Part shown: one piece after another, positions 29,389 through 37,516 of the stretch | Layout of the letters: every line of letters starts with the position of its first letter | Numbering within the stretch: position 1 is the stretch's first letter | DNA from: an uncultured Clostridia bacterium | GTDB lineage: Bacteria; Bacillota; Clostridia; Christensenellales; DTU072 | Direction of reading: 5' to 3' | Assembly (NCBI GenBank): GCA_944372095.1 | Contig: CALVYG010000048.1 | Coordinates: 1 to 64,000, forward strand | DNA length: 64,000 nt | The notes under the pieces: generated by a model | What the model was told of the DNA's origin: nothing | The model's input: the letters and a program-made list of their open reading frames with translations, nothing else | Databases searched by the model: none | Translations under genes and position numbers: made by a program

Positions 29389-30003
29389 ATGGATGCAAAA
29401 TTTGATATTTTAAAGTCTAACTTTATTAAGCGTGGATATAATTTTTCCTATTTTAATACATCGGCAGAAGCAATACAATATATTTTGTCATTGATTCCTA
29501 AAAATAAAAGCATAGGGTTCGGCGGAAGCGTCACCGTAAAAGAAAGCGGATTGCTTGATGCTCTAATCGATTCGCAAAATTACAAATTGCTTCATAGGGA
29601 TATCTGCCCCGAAATCCCACAGGAAGAATTGTACTCGCTTATGCATAATGCAGATTGGTATATAGCAAGCACAAACGCATTATGTATGACAGGCGATTTA
29701 GTAAACATTGACGGCAGAGCAAATCGGGTTGCCGCAATGCTTAACGGGCCGAAGAACGTAATAATAGTTTGCGGAGTTAATAAGATAGTCAATGATATAC
29801 AAGCCGGTATAGACCGCACACGTAACGTTGCGTCTCCTCCTAACTGCCGCAGATTAAACAAAAAAACACCATGCGCGGTAACCGGTGTATGTTCGTATTG
29901 TAACAGCCCCGATACTATATGTAAAGCTACTTTAATTCAACATCATCCGACAACCGGTTCTTCGGTCTATATCGTGCTGATAAATCAAAACTTAGGATAT
30001 TAA
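29389..30003 (+). CDS. LUD-domain protein (LutC/DUF162 family)
   Basis: A 204-residue stand-alone LUD domain. The family takes part in lactate utilisation (LutB/LutC), but many single-domain members have no assigned role. Features are KSIGFGGSVTVKESGLLDAL, the nucleotide-site-like TGDLVNIDGRANRVAAML, NVIIVCGVNKIV, and a C-terminal cysteine cluster (Cys in PPNCRR, PCAVTGVCSYC, TIC) that could bind metal. ATG 29389 is used because the upstream ATG 29371 overlaps a TATAAT box at 29374-29379. No ribosome site is seen, so a leaderless message is possible. GDPD follows 14 bases later. Confidence 0.8.
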   Translation: MDAKFDILKSNFIKRGYNFSYFNTSAEAIQYILSLIPKNKSIGFGGSVTVKESGLLDALIDSQNYKLLHRDICPEIPQEELYSLMHNADWYIASTNALCMTGDLVNIDGRANRVAAMLNGPKNVIIVCGVNKIVNDIQAGIDRTRNVASPPNCRRLNKKTPCAVTGVCSYCNSPDTICKATLIQHHPTTGSSVYIVLINQNLGY

Positions 30004-30017
30004 ATTTGGAGGTAAAA

Positions 30018-30746
30018 ATGTGGTTATTTGAAAAACCTATCGCACACAGAGGTCTTCACAACAAAGAATTTACGGAAAATTCTATGGGCTCGTTCCGCAA
30101 TGCAATTGAGCACGGCTATAATATTGAAACAGACGTGCATCTTCTTAAAAGCGGAGAAGTCGTTGTTTTCCACGATAATTCTTTAAAAAGAGTCTGCGGA
30201 AAAAACGTTAAAATCGAAGACCTTACATATGATGATATTAAAGGTGAAAATTATCTTCTTCCCTGCGGCGAACACATTCCGCTTTTCAGCGAAATGTTGG
30301 AATTAGTTAACGGACAGGTCGGAATTCTGCTTGAATTAAAATTTGCTGGTTTAGGAAATTATAAACTTGAAGAAGAGGTTTTAAAACTTATAAAAGGAAA
30401 AGAGAGCTGGATAGCAGTTCAGGCGTTTAATCCATATACAATTCAATGGTTTGCAAAAAATGCTCCTGAATTTAAGCGCGGTTTGCTTTCATTAGGCGTA
30501 CTTGCGATTGACGTTTATCTCCATATGAAAAAAATGAATCCCGACTTTATATCTTTTAATTTACCTGATGTCGGAATGATAAAAAATTATGTCAAGAAAA
30601 AAGATAAAGCTCTTTTGGTTTGGACCGTGCGTACACCTAAAGCGGTAGAAAAAGCAATAAGCTGCGGTGCAAATAATATAATTTTTGAGAAAGTAGATTT
30701 AAACTCGGTTAACTTTACAATGGATTCTCTTGAAAAAGTGAAATAA
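30018..30746 (+). CDS. Glycerophosphodiester phosphodiesterase family protein
   Basis: Cleaves glycerophosphodiesters to an alcohol and glycerol 3-phosphate. The 242-residue protein has AHRGLHNKEFTENSMGSF with the catalytic HRG and EN, ETDVHLLKSGEVVVFHD with the metal-binding ExD and second catalytic histidine, and LLELKF. A central strand-helix order fits the TIM barrel. There is no signal peptide, so it acts in the cytoplasm. GGAGGT sits before ATG 30018. It is co-transcribed with the LUD gene by spacing. Confidence 0.9.
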   Translation: MWLFEKPIAHRGLHNKEFTENSMGSFRNAIEHGYNIETDVHLLKSGEVVVFHDNSLKRVCGKNVKIEDLTYDDIKGENYLLPCGEHIPLFSEMLELVNGQVGILLELKFAGLGNYKLEEEVLKLIKGKESWIAVQAFNPYTIQWFAKNAPEFKRGLLSLGVLAIDVYLHMKKMNPDFISFNLPDVGMIKNYVKKKDKALLVWTVRTPKAVEKAISCGANNIIFEKVDLNSVNFTMDSLEKVK

Positions 30747-30765
30747 AACCAAACATTACCAAAAT

Positions 30766-30803
30766 AAACCTCCGCTTATACCACATACTATAAGCGGAGG
30801 TTT
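30766..30803 (+). promoter_or_regulatory. Perfect 15-bp hairpin covering the ribosome site of the 38-residue ORF
   Basis: Arms AAACCTCCGCTTATA (30766-30780) and TATAAGCGGAGGTTT (30789-30803) are exact complements with an eight-base loop CCACATAC. The GGAGG ribosome site at 30796-30800 lies inside the right arm and CCTCC pairs with it. A T run suited to termination is lacking (TTTCATTTATG follows), so a translational switch is as plausible as a terminator. Confidence 0.75.
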
Positions 30804-30808
30804 CATTT

Positions 30809-30925
30809 ATGAAAAAAGGATTGATAATAGGTATGGCACTCGGCGTTGTCGGAACGGTTACAGCCATTCAGAAAAATAAACATATCGCAAAAATGGTTAC
30901 CAAAAGTACTAAAATGGGTGGCTAA
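30809..30925 (+). CDS. 38-residue single-span membrane peptide
   Basis: A short ORF starting MKKGLIIGMALGVVGTVTAIQ, a probable membrane helix with Gly/Ala small-residue spacing, followed by a basic tail with KNKHIAKMVTKSTKMGG. GGAGG lies eight bases before the ATG, good spacing, but is held in the perfect hairpin at 30766-30803. The stop overlaps the stop of the convergent HAD gene. I do not recognise a named family; YtxH-like short peptides have a similar look. Coding is likely from the ribosome site and composition. Confidence 0.6.
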   Translation: MKKGLIIGMALGVVGTVTAIQKNKHIAKMVTKSTKMGG

Positions 30926-31563
30926 ACCAAATCCAACAACTCCTGCGGAGCGTCGATGATTTCCTTCGCTCCGCAATCAATTAGCTGTTGTTTTTCTGAA
31001 AATCCCCATGTAACGAATATACCGTCTATACCCGAATTTTCCGCTGTTTTTATATCTACCTTGGAGTCACCTACGTAAACGGCATCTTTTTTATCTACGA
31101 TGAGTTTTTTTAGAGCATACTCAACCATATCCGGTGCGGGCTTGGGCATAAGATTTTCACTTTCTCCAAGATAGAAATCTATTTTATTTATAAAATATTT
31201 ATTAAACAGTTTTTCTAGAAATATTCTGTTTTTATTTGATACTAATGCAGTTTTATATCCTGATTCTTTCAATCTGTCAAGCAAATCTAAAATTCCGTTA
31301 TACGGTGAGGTATAATCTGCAAAATGCTGACCGTAGTATTGCTTGAAATAATCGAGAGCTTTTTCCATTAGATATTTTCCGCTTTCAGGTAAAGCTCTCT
31401 CAACCAAAGCTTTTATCCCGTTACCTACCATTTTCAGCGTATCACTTTCGGTCTGCGGTTGAAATCCCGTTTTTTCTAGCGCATAGTTCACGGCATTAGT
31501 TAAATCTTTTATTGTATTTAGCAACGTTCCGTCACAATCAAATATTATTGCTTTATATTTCAT
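30922..31563 (-). CDS. HAD-superfamily phosphatase, phosphoglycolate phosphatase-like
   Basis: A 213-residue HAD hydrolase with an alpha-helical cap. Motif I is FDCDGTLLNT with the nucleophile Asp and acid/base Asp, motif II is VSNKNR, motif III is the lysine in MPKPAPDM, and motif IV is YVGDSKVDIKTAENSGI. The overall pattern and length match the Gph/PpaX group, which act on phosphoglycolate or pyrophosphate; the substrate cannot be fixed from sequence. It lies 66 bases after pnp, separated by a hairpin. Confidence 0.85.
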   Translation of the reverse strand: MKYKAIIFDCDGTLLNTIKDLTNAVNYALEKTGFQPQTESDTLKMVGNGIKALVERALPESGKYLMEKALDYFKQYYGQHFADYTSPYNGILDLLDRLKESGYKTALVSNKNRIFLEKLFNKYFINKIDFYLGESENLMPKPAPDMVEYALKKLIVDKKDAVYVGDSKVDIKTAENSGIDGIFVTWGFSEKQQLIDCGAKEIIDAPQELLDLV

Positions 31564-31573
31564 GATTTTAATT

Positions 31574-31603
31574 AAGGCGGGAACTTGAATAAGTTTCCGC
31601 CTT
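31574..31603. other. Intergenic hairpin between pnp and the HAD gene
   Basis: Arms GGCGGGAACTT and AAGTTTCCGCC with loop GAAT, one non-Watson-Crick position. On the minus strand it follows pnp without a long T run; on the plus strand it is followed by T-rich sequence. It may terminate or protect either transcript. Confidence 0.45.
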
Positions 31604-31629
31604 TTCTCCTTTATTTATCTGTATTAAAA

Positions 31630-33711
31630 TTAAAGTTTTTTAATAAGTTTAAGGTCAATCCCTTTATCGCTTATTTTTATTACTTTCGCTTTAACCATAT
31701 CTCCGATATTTACAACGTCTTCAACTTTTTCAACCTTTTCTTTTGAAAGTTTTGAAATATGAATCATACCGTTTTTATTCGGAGCAATTTCAACAAAAGC
31801 GCCGAAAGTCATAATCCTGACAACAGGCCCTATTATTTCATCTCCGACTTCCGGGTCTTTGGCTATTGCCATTACAATACGCTTAGCTTTATCGCTCATT
31901 TCAGAATCTACGCTTGCAATAAATACTTTTCCGCTGTCGTCAATATCAATTTTAACACCCGTTTCTTCAATAATTTTGTTAATAACTTTGCCGCCGCTCC
32001 CTATTACTTCTCTGATTTTGTCTGGGTCTATATTAAAGCTTATAATTTTAGGTGCCCATTTACTCAGTTCTTTTCTGGGTTCAGGAAGAACTTCGGTTAT
32101 TTTTTTCAAAATAAACAATCTTCCTTCTCTTGCCTGTGCAAGCGCTGTGCGAAGAATCTGCTCATCTATACCTTTGATTTTAATATCCATTTGTATAGCA
32201 GTAATACCTTCGCTTGTCCCGGCAACTTTAAAGTCCATATCTCCATAAAAATCTTCCAATCCCTGAATATCGCTCATTATAGATATTCTTTGATGTTCCT
32301 CATCCTTTATAAGACCCATTGCAATACCTGCAACCGGAGCTTTAATCGGTACGCCCGCATCCATCAAAGCAAGCGTAGAACCGCATACACTTGCTTGAGA
32401 AGTCGAACCGTTGCTTGAAATAACTTCACTTACAGTTCTTATCGCATAAGGAAAACACTCTTCACTGGGCAATACAGGTTCTAGAGCTCTTTCCGCAAGC
32501 GCACCGTGTCCTATTTCTCTTCTTCCCGGTGATTTTAAAGGTTTAGCTTCTCCCGTTGAATAAGGAGGCATATTATAATGATGCATATATCTTTTGAATA
32601 TATCGTCATCCAATCCTTCCAATTTCTGTACCTCGGTAATGGTTCCGAGGGTAAGAGTAGTCAAAACCTGAGTTTGTCCTCTTGTAAAAACACCGGAACC
32701 GTGTACGCGCGGTAAAATTCCCGCTTCGCACCATATAGGACGAATATCTTTTAAACCTCTTCCGTCAGGTCTTACTCCTTCTTCACTTATTCTTTTACGA
32801 ACATATGCTTTTTTCATAGCATATATAACGTCTGCGACATATCCCATTTCATCCGGATAAACAGAAGAAAAATGTTCCATTATCTCATTTGATATTATTT
32901 CTTCATTCTTTTCTCTTTCCGCTCTGTCAAAAGTTGAAAAAATAGAAGCTATTTTTTCTTCCGAATACGCCTTAACCGCAGCCTCTAATTCTTCCGGAAC
33001 ATGGCGAAGATTTATATCGAGTTTAGGTTTTCCTACTTCTTTGACGATTTCTTCAATCCAAGCAACTATTTTCTTGATTTCTTCATGTCCGAAAAGAATA
33101 GCTCCGAGCATTTCTTCTTCTGAAATTTCCTGAGCTCCTGCTTCAACCATCATAACAGCGTCCTTTGTTCCGCTGAGAGATAAATGCAATTTACTTTTTT
33201 CCCTCTGCTCGTTATCCGGATTAATAACATATTTTCCGTCAACCATTCCTACCACTACACTGCCCGTAGGTCCGTTCCAAGGAATATCGGAAACACTTAG
33301 AGCAATACTGCTCCCAAGCATACCGAACACTTCCGGAGGAATATTGGTATCGACGCTTAGCGCTGTTGCGACGACAGCCACGTCATTAAAAAGTCCTTTC
33401 GGAAAAAGCGGACGAATAGGACGGTCTATAAGTCTTGACGTCAAAATAGCTTTATCGCTCGGACGCCCTTCTCTTTTTTTGAACCCTCCGGGTATTTTGC
33501 CGACGGCATACATTTTTTCTTCAAAATCTACTCCTAGAGGAAAGAAATCTATTCCGTCCCTTGGCGCTTTTGCCATCGTAACATTAGTTAAAACAACAGT
33601 ATCCCCACATCTTATAAGGCACTCCCCGTTACTGTGCGAACAATATCCGCCTATTTCAACGGTAACTTCGCGTCCGCCGATATTGGTAGCAAAAATTCTG
33701 CTCTCCTTCAT
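31630..33711 (-). CDS. pnp: Polyribonucleotide nucleotidyltransferase (PNPase)
   Basis: Phosphorolytic 3'-5' exoribonuclease of RNA decay. The 693-residue protein has two RNase PH domains (SGECLIRCGDTVVL in the first; GSGVFTRGQTQVLTTLTLG, FPYAIRTVSEV and SDIQGLEDFYGDMDFKVAGT in the second). A linking helical region and a KH domain (IREVIGSGGKVINKIIEETG) follow, then a C-terminal S1 domain (IGPVVRIMTFGAFVEI). It is slightly shorter than most, without an acidic tail. It lies 102 bases after rpsO, a near-universal pair. Confidence 0.97.
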   Translation of the reverse strand: MKESRIFATNIGGREVTVEIGGYCSHSNGECLIRCGDTVVLTNVTMAKAPRDGIDFFPLGVDFEEKMYAVGKIPGGFKKREGRPSDKAILTSRLIDRPIRPLFPKGLFNDVAVVATALSVDTNIPPEVFGMLGSSIALSVSDIPWNGPTGSVVVGMVDGKYVINPDNEQREKSKLHLSLSGTKDAVMMVEAGAQEISEEEMLGAILFGHEEIKKIVAWIEEIVKEVGKPKLDINLRHVPEELEAAVKAYSEEKIASIFSTFDRAEREKNEEIISNEIMEHFSSVYPDEMGYVADVIYAMKKAYVRKRISEEGVRPDGRGLKDIRPIWCEAGILPRVHGSGVFTRGQTQVLTTLTLGTITEVQKLEGLDDDIFKRYMHHYNMPPYSTGEAKPLKSPGRREIGHGALAERALEPVLPSEECFPYAIRTVSEVISSNGSTSQASVCGSTLALMDAGVPIKAPVAGIAMGLIKDEEHQRISIMSDIQGLEDFYGDMDFKVAGTSEGITAIQMDIKIKGIDEQILRTALAQAREGRLFILKKITEVLPEPRKELSKWAPKIISFNIDPDKIREVIGSGGKVINKIIEETGVKIDIDDSGKVFIASVDSEMSDKAKRIVMAIAKDPEVGDEIIGPVVRIMTFGAFVEIAPNKNGMIHISKLSKEKVEKVEDVVNIGDMVKAKVIKISDKGIDLKLIKKL

Positions 33712-33772
33712 CTGAAATCCTCCTTATCCGTCACCCGACGGATTACATATATATAAATTTTGATAAATCCTT

Positions 33773-33806
33773 AAAAAAGTAATACGGGATTGCAAAAGCA
33801 ACCCCG
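33773..33806 (-). terminator. Terminator or attenuator between rpsO and pnp
   Basis: On the minus strand CGGGGTTGC / GCAATCCCG with a TTTT loop (one G-T pair) is followed by TATTACTTTTTT. It lies eight bases past the rpsO stop. Partial read-through would feed pnp. Confidence 0.75.
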
Positions 33807-33813
33807 CCGCAAG

Positions 33814-34077
33814 TTATTTTCTCAAATTCAATGCTGCAATCAAGGCTCTGTAACGCTCTATATCTTTGTCTTTGAGATATCCTAAAAGATTTCTTCTTTT
33901 ACCAATCATTTTTAACAGTCCGCGACGTGAATGATGGTCCTTAGGATGCTCGGACAGATGAGCGTTCAGATGCTCTATTCTTTGAGTAAGCAATGCTACC
34001 TGAACTTCAGGAGAACCCGTATCTCCTTCCGAGCGTGCAAATTTCTTTATTATTTCCGATTTTGTCAATGTATCCAT
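33814..34077 (-). CDS. rpsO: Small ribosomal subunit protein uS15
   Basis: uS15 binds the 16S central domain early in assembly. The 87-residue product shows [34 protein letters not shown], then [26 protein letters not shown] (described here as family blocks at residues 8-40 and 43-68). GGAGGAG precedes the ATG. A 100-base leader with a long hairpin and its own promoter lies upstream; rpsO leaders often bind uS15 for feedback control. Confidence 0.97.
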   Translation of the reverse strand: MDTLTKSEIIKKFARSEGDTGSPEVQVALLTQRIEHLNAHLSEHPKDHHSRRGLLKMIGKRRNLLGYLKDKDIERYRALIAALNLRK

Positions 34078-34114
34078 TTTTTACTCCTCCTAAACGAATA
34101 TTGATTTGCCAAAA

Positions 34115-34157
34115 GCAAAGAAAATATCTTAATTTAGGGAGAAGATAATATCTTTGC
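34115..34157 (-). promoter_or_regulatory. Long hairpin in the rpsO leader
   Basis: Sixteen-base arms (34115-34130 and 34142-34157) pair at 14 of 16 positions around an 11-base loop; outer bases are GCAAAGA / TCTTTGC. A TTTGGCAAA-type sequence occurs at both ends of the leader (34105-34113 and 34153-34161). This may be a uS15 autoregulatory element, inferred from position. Confidence 0.55.
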
Positions 34158-34183
34158 CAAAGGTATGATTTATTGACTAAAAA

Positions 34184-34212
34184 ATAATATCATATTTTTT
34201 TTTAAATGTAAA
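34184..34212 (-). promoter_or_regulatory. Promoter of rpsO
   Basis: TTTACA (34212-34207), 17 bases, TATTAT (34189-34184) on the minus strand. Confidence 0.65.
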
Positions 34213-34252
34213 CTTATTTTTACCTAAAAAAACATTTTTTATACTTTATATT

Positions 34253-34897
34253 TTATGGAAGTAAATCCAGATAATCTGTGCTGCTTTCTCCTATCAGGTA
34301 TGAATCCGGAACCGCGCCGGGCAACAATGTTTCCGCAAGAATAATTTCTTGTGTAACTTTTACATTTTGAGCAGTTAAAGGCACAGTGACATCTGCAATA
34401 ACTTCTGTATATAAAATTAATCTGTGAAGAGTCTGATTGATTCCGGAATGAATAAGTTCGGATTTATATGTGATTGCACAATTAGAGACTACACGTGCGT
34501 TTATTTCTAATTCACGACCATATTGAGAAAGTAAAGCGCTTCCGGTGATTGCTCCTGCCGAAAGTTTTATATTTAACATTCTTATACTGTTCAGGCGATT
34601 TTGTATTTCAGTATTCCAAATTAAAGTTATCTGATTTATTAAACCGGTATTTGCCATTATTGCTGACAGATTATCATTTTTATCATACATCAATGTAAAG
34701 TAATCCGAATAAAAAACGTCAAGTCGCATTACAATATCATTTGATTCGTTAATAAGGTTATTTATAATTGCGTTGACTTCCGTAGAACATATTTCGCCTA
34801 TAATATTTGCACCTGCAAAAATAAGATATATAATAGCACTTAACAGAAGCAATATAATTAAACAAACAGCGATTTTTTTCTTGGTTATATTTCGCAT
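34253..34897 (-). CDS. yunB: Sporulation protein YunB homologue
   Basis: YunB is a sigma-E-controlled spore protein in Bacillus subtilis whose exact role is unknown. The 214-residue product begins with a basic stretch and one membrane helix (AVCLIILLLLSAIIYLIF). An outer domain follows with the family features EVNAIINNLINE, GINQTLHRLILYTEVIADVTVPL and the terminal LAETLLPGAVPDSYL. It lies 20 bases after the TIM-barrel gene and its frame starts without a clear ribosome site. It is the one sporulation-specific gene in the window. Confidence 0.8.
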   Translation of the reverse strand: MRNITKKKIAVCLIILLLLSAIIYLIFAGANIIGEICSTEVNAIINNLINESNDIVMRLDVFYSDYFTLMYDKNDNLSAIMANTGLINQITLIWNTEIQNRLNSIRMLNIKLSAGAITGSALLSQYGRELEINARVVSNCAITYKSELIHSGINQTLHRLILYTEVIADVTVPLTAQNVKVTQEIILAETLLPGAVPDSYLIGESSTDYLDLLP

Positions 34898-34917
34898 ATA
34901 TTATTATATGCTTACTT

Positions 34918-35772
34918 TTATTTGGTGTTACCGTAAAATAATTCTTTCATAAAAATAGCATCTTCTGCCTGTGTTCCGTCAGATTCACAAATAATAACCG
35001 GTTCAAGGTTATATTCTTTTATTACTAATGCCAAAGGGAAAAATTCAGGTCCGAAAATATTATCCGAAAAAGTAAGATGCTTTATTTCTCCTGCCGAACC
35101 GTACATTATCTTACTGAAATGTATGTGCATTCTGTTTACTTTTTCGAATGGAAGATTGTCCAACATAAAATCTATTATTCTGCGATAATCGTCTGAACTT
35201 TTCAATCCGCCCATTGTCCTTGCATTTATATGTCCGAAATCTATGCAGGGAAAATAAAACGGAGCTATTTTACAAAAATTTATTATTTCTTCAACTGTTC
35301 CGATTTGTGCGAGTTTCCCCATCGTTTCAAGACATATTTTTTTATCGGAAAATCCTTGCTGAACTACATTTTCCGCAAGTAGCGATAAGTTTTTGTAAGT
35401 GAGTTCTACTGCTTCATTTCTCATTAATTTACCTTGCGTTGCGGGATGAAGTATTACTCTTTCACCCCAGTTAAACTCTTTTAATTTTGTTAATGATTGG
35501 AAAACATAGTTTATGCTTGAATTAATTTTATTACTTTCGGGATTGGCAAAATTTATGTAATAAGGGGCGTGAACAGATAAGTCAACATTATACAATCGAA
35601 AAAAATTTCCTATTTGCCGAGCGGTGCTTTCCGTCATTCTTACGCCCTTTCCGAAAGAATATTCAAATACATCTATCCCTTTTTCTGCACACCACTTGGC
35701 TGCCTCATATGTATGTTTATTCCCTTCCGCATAAAAGCTTAAACTGTTTCCTGCCACACCGAATTTAATCAC
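34918..35772 (-). CDS. Endonuclease IV-like TIM-barrel protein
   Basis: A 284-residue AP_endonuc_2-type barrel. Several metal-ligand positions of endonuclease IV can be seen: His in SVHAPYYINFA, His in VILHPATQGK, Glu in ICLETMGK, Asp and His in CIDFGHINA, His in MHIHFSKI, and Glu in IICESDGT. The DxH site of true Nfo (HLNDSK) is replaced by HIHFSK, so substrate may differ; a DNA repair role is possible, a sugar isomerase less so. It overlaps ribF by four bases at the end of the infB operon. Confidence 0.75.
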   Translation of the reverse strand: MIKFGVAGNSLSFYAEGNKHTYEAAKWCAEKGIDVFEYSFGKGVRMTESTARQIGNFFRLYNVDLSVHAPYYINFANPESNKINSSINYVFQSLTKLKEFNWGERVILHPATQGKLMRNEAVELTYKNLSLLAENVVQQGFSDKKICLETMGKLAQIGTVEEIINFCKIAPFYFPCIDFGHINARTMGGLKSSDDYRRIIDFMLDNLPFEKVNRMHIHFSKIMYGSAGEIKHLTFSDNIFGPEFFPLALVIKEYNLEPVIICESDGTQAEDAIFMKELFYGNTK

Positions 35773-36638
35773 TTAGTTACCTCTTTCGCATAAATTATAT
35801 CTTTTTTTATTTGTTTTGCCAAATCTTCTTTTGAAATAAAATGTTTTATCCCTCTTATGTAGCTATAAAATTCCACCTTTATATCTGTTCCGTATATAAT
35901 GCCGGGATTTCCGATAATATGTGTTTCGACATTAAACGTATTGTCATTAAAAGTCGGATGTGCTCCTACGTTTGTCACCGATAGATATTTTTCATTTTCA
36001 ACTGTTGTTTCAGTTACGTATACTCCGCTTTTAATTTTGATTTTTTCACTCGGAATATCGATATTCAATGTGGGAAATCCGATTTTATGCCCGTCTGTTC
36101 TTCCGTGTTTTACCTTTCCGCTATAAAAAAATTTTTGACCTAATAAATTTTCTGCCTTATCGGTTTTTCCGTTTTTCAATAAATCCCTTATTTCACTGGA
36201 CGAGACTTTATTTCCGTTAATTTCTAAAAGATTCTCTATATATACTTCGATATTATTTTGTTCTGAAAAATAAACTAAATCCTGTATCGTTCCTTCAGCA
36301 TTTTTCCCGAAACGATAGTCTGTTCCGCATATAAAAAAACTTGGCGTTTGACTAATTAAATAAATAAGGAAATCGTCTTTGCCTTTGGATAAAAAATCTT
36401 TATCGGTAGGTAAGACGATTAAGTCATTTATTCCGATTGTATTCAATATTTTTTTTCTTTCCTCTAATAAAAATATTTCCTCTTCACGTCGTCCGAGCAC
36501 ACTTAAAAAATTATCGTTAAAAGTTACAACGTATAACTTTGCATTATTTTGTTGTGCGATTCTCATTCCTTCACGAAGAAGTGCTCTGTGTCCTATATGT
36601 ATTGAATCAAAATAACCTAGAGCAAAAATTTTATTCAT
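35769..36638 (-). CDS. ribF: Bifunctional riboflavin kinase / FAD synthetase
   Basis: Makes FMN then FAD. The 289-residue protein has an N-terminal nucleotidyltransferase (LGYFDSIHIGHRALL with HxGH; FFICGTDYRFGKNAEG; SSSEIRDLLKNG) and a C-terminal kinase barrel (KVKHGRTDGHKIGFPTLNI, then VGAHPTFND and VETHIIG). The ATG at 36638 overlaps the truB stop as ATGA, so it is preferred over GTG 36647. The length is a little under the usual 305-315. The pairing truB-ribF is conserved. Confidence 0.95.
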   Translation of the reverse strand: MNKIFALGYFDSIHIGHRALLREGMRIAQQNNAKLYVVTFNDNFLSVLGRREEEIFLLEERKKILNTIGINDLIVLPTDKDFLSKGKDDFLIYLISQTPSFFICGTDYRFGKNAEGTIQDLVYFSEQNNIEVYIENLLEINGNKVSSSEIRDLLKNGKTDKAENLLGQKFFYSGKVKHGRTDGHKIGFPTLNIDIPSEKIKIKSGVYVTETTVENEKYLSVTNVGAHPTFNDNTFNVETHIIGNPGIIYGTDIKVEFYSYIRGIKHFISKEDLAKQIKKDIIYAKEVTK

Positions 36639-37516
36639 ATCAACCACGTCTTAACCTTCAAAAATTTATTTCCGTCGCATTCTCCTATTCCGATTAATTC
36701 GCCTTCACAAAATAAGCTCACAAAATTATTAAAATTGTAATCTGTTTTTAATTTTACCCCGTTTAGAAGGCATTTTTTTTGCAAATCGGAAATATTCAGC
36801 CTTTGAAATTCACATACAAATTTTTCAATGGGAATAAAATTTTTTAATATGATATCAGGAAATTTTTCTATATCATTCAAAGATAATGAATCGTTTAAAG
36901 AAAAAATCCCGCTCTGTTTTCTTATAAGTTTACACATCACGGCAGAAGTGTTAAGAAATTTAGCTAAATCTCTCCCTAATGCCCTTATGTACGTGCCTCC
37001 GCCGCATTTAATTTCAAGACTGATTTTATTTTCATTTCTATTGACATTTAAAAGTTTAATTTCATAAATAATTACTTTTTTAGGATTAAGGGAAACGGTT
37101 TCGCCGCTGCGAGCGATTTTATAAGCACGAATTCCTCCGACAGATTTAGCGCTGTATTGCGGCGGTTCCTGCAAAATTTCTCCCGTAAGTTTCGAGAGCA
37201 TTTCTCTAATCAATTCAGTTTCCGGAAAAGAAAAAGGTAAATAAGTTACTTCCGTGTCCGTGTCCAGGCTTGCTGAAATTGCACCGAAAATAAATTCAGC
37301 CTCATACACCTTAATCTTATCCAGAGAATAATTAAACAATCTTGTAGCACGTCCTAAAGCAACAGGCAATACCCCCGATGCAAGCGGGTCTAATGTTCCC
37401 ATATGACCAACTTTTTCCGAAATATTAAGTTCCCTGAGTGAATGTTTAAGAATCCCCAATGCCTTATTAGAGGATATCCCTGACGGCTTATTCAGATTAA
37501 TAAATCCGTTAATCAT
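36635..37516 (-). CDS. truB: tRNA pseudouridine55 synthase TruB
   Basis: Forms pseudouridine 55 in the T loop of tRNAs. The 293-residue protein has GFINLNKPSGISSNKAL, the catalytic segment KVGHMGTLDPLASGVLPVALG (Asp in TLDP), YEAEFIFGAISASLDTD and the QEPPQYSAKSVGGIRAY block. GGGTYIRALGRDLA completes the fold. It overlaps nrnA by eight bases and ribF by four. Confidence 0.96.
   Translation of the reverse strand: MINGFINLNKPSGISSNKALGILKHSLRELNISEKVGHMGTLDPLASGVLPVALGRATRLFNYSLDKIKVYEAEFIFGAISASLDTDTEVTYLPFSFPETELIREMLSKLTGEILQEPPQYSAKSVGGIRAYKIARSGETVSLNPKKVIIYEIKLLNVNRNENKISLEIKCGGGTYIRALGRDLAKFLNTSAVMCKLIRKQSGIFSLNDSLSLNDIEKFPDIILKNFIPIEKFVCEFQRLNISDLQKKCLLNGVKLKTDYNFNNFVSLFCEGELIGIGECDGNKFLKVKTWLI

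Noticed and set aside
34898-34917. CATATAATA as a sigma-E -10 box for yunB
   Set aside because: It touches the ATG, leaving no leader, and no matching -35 element is visible at the right distance.
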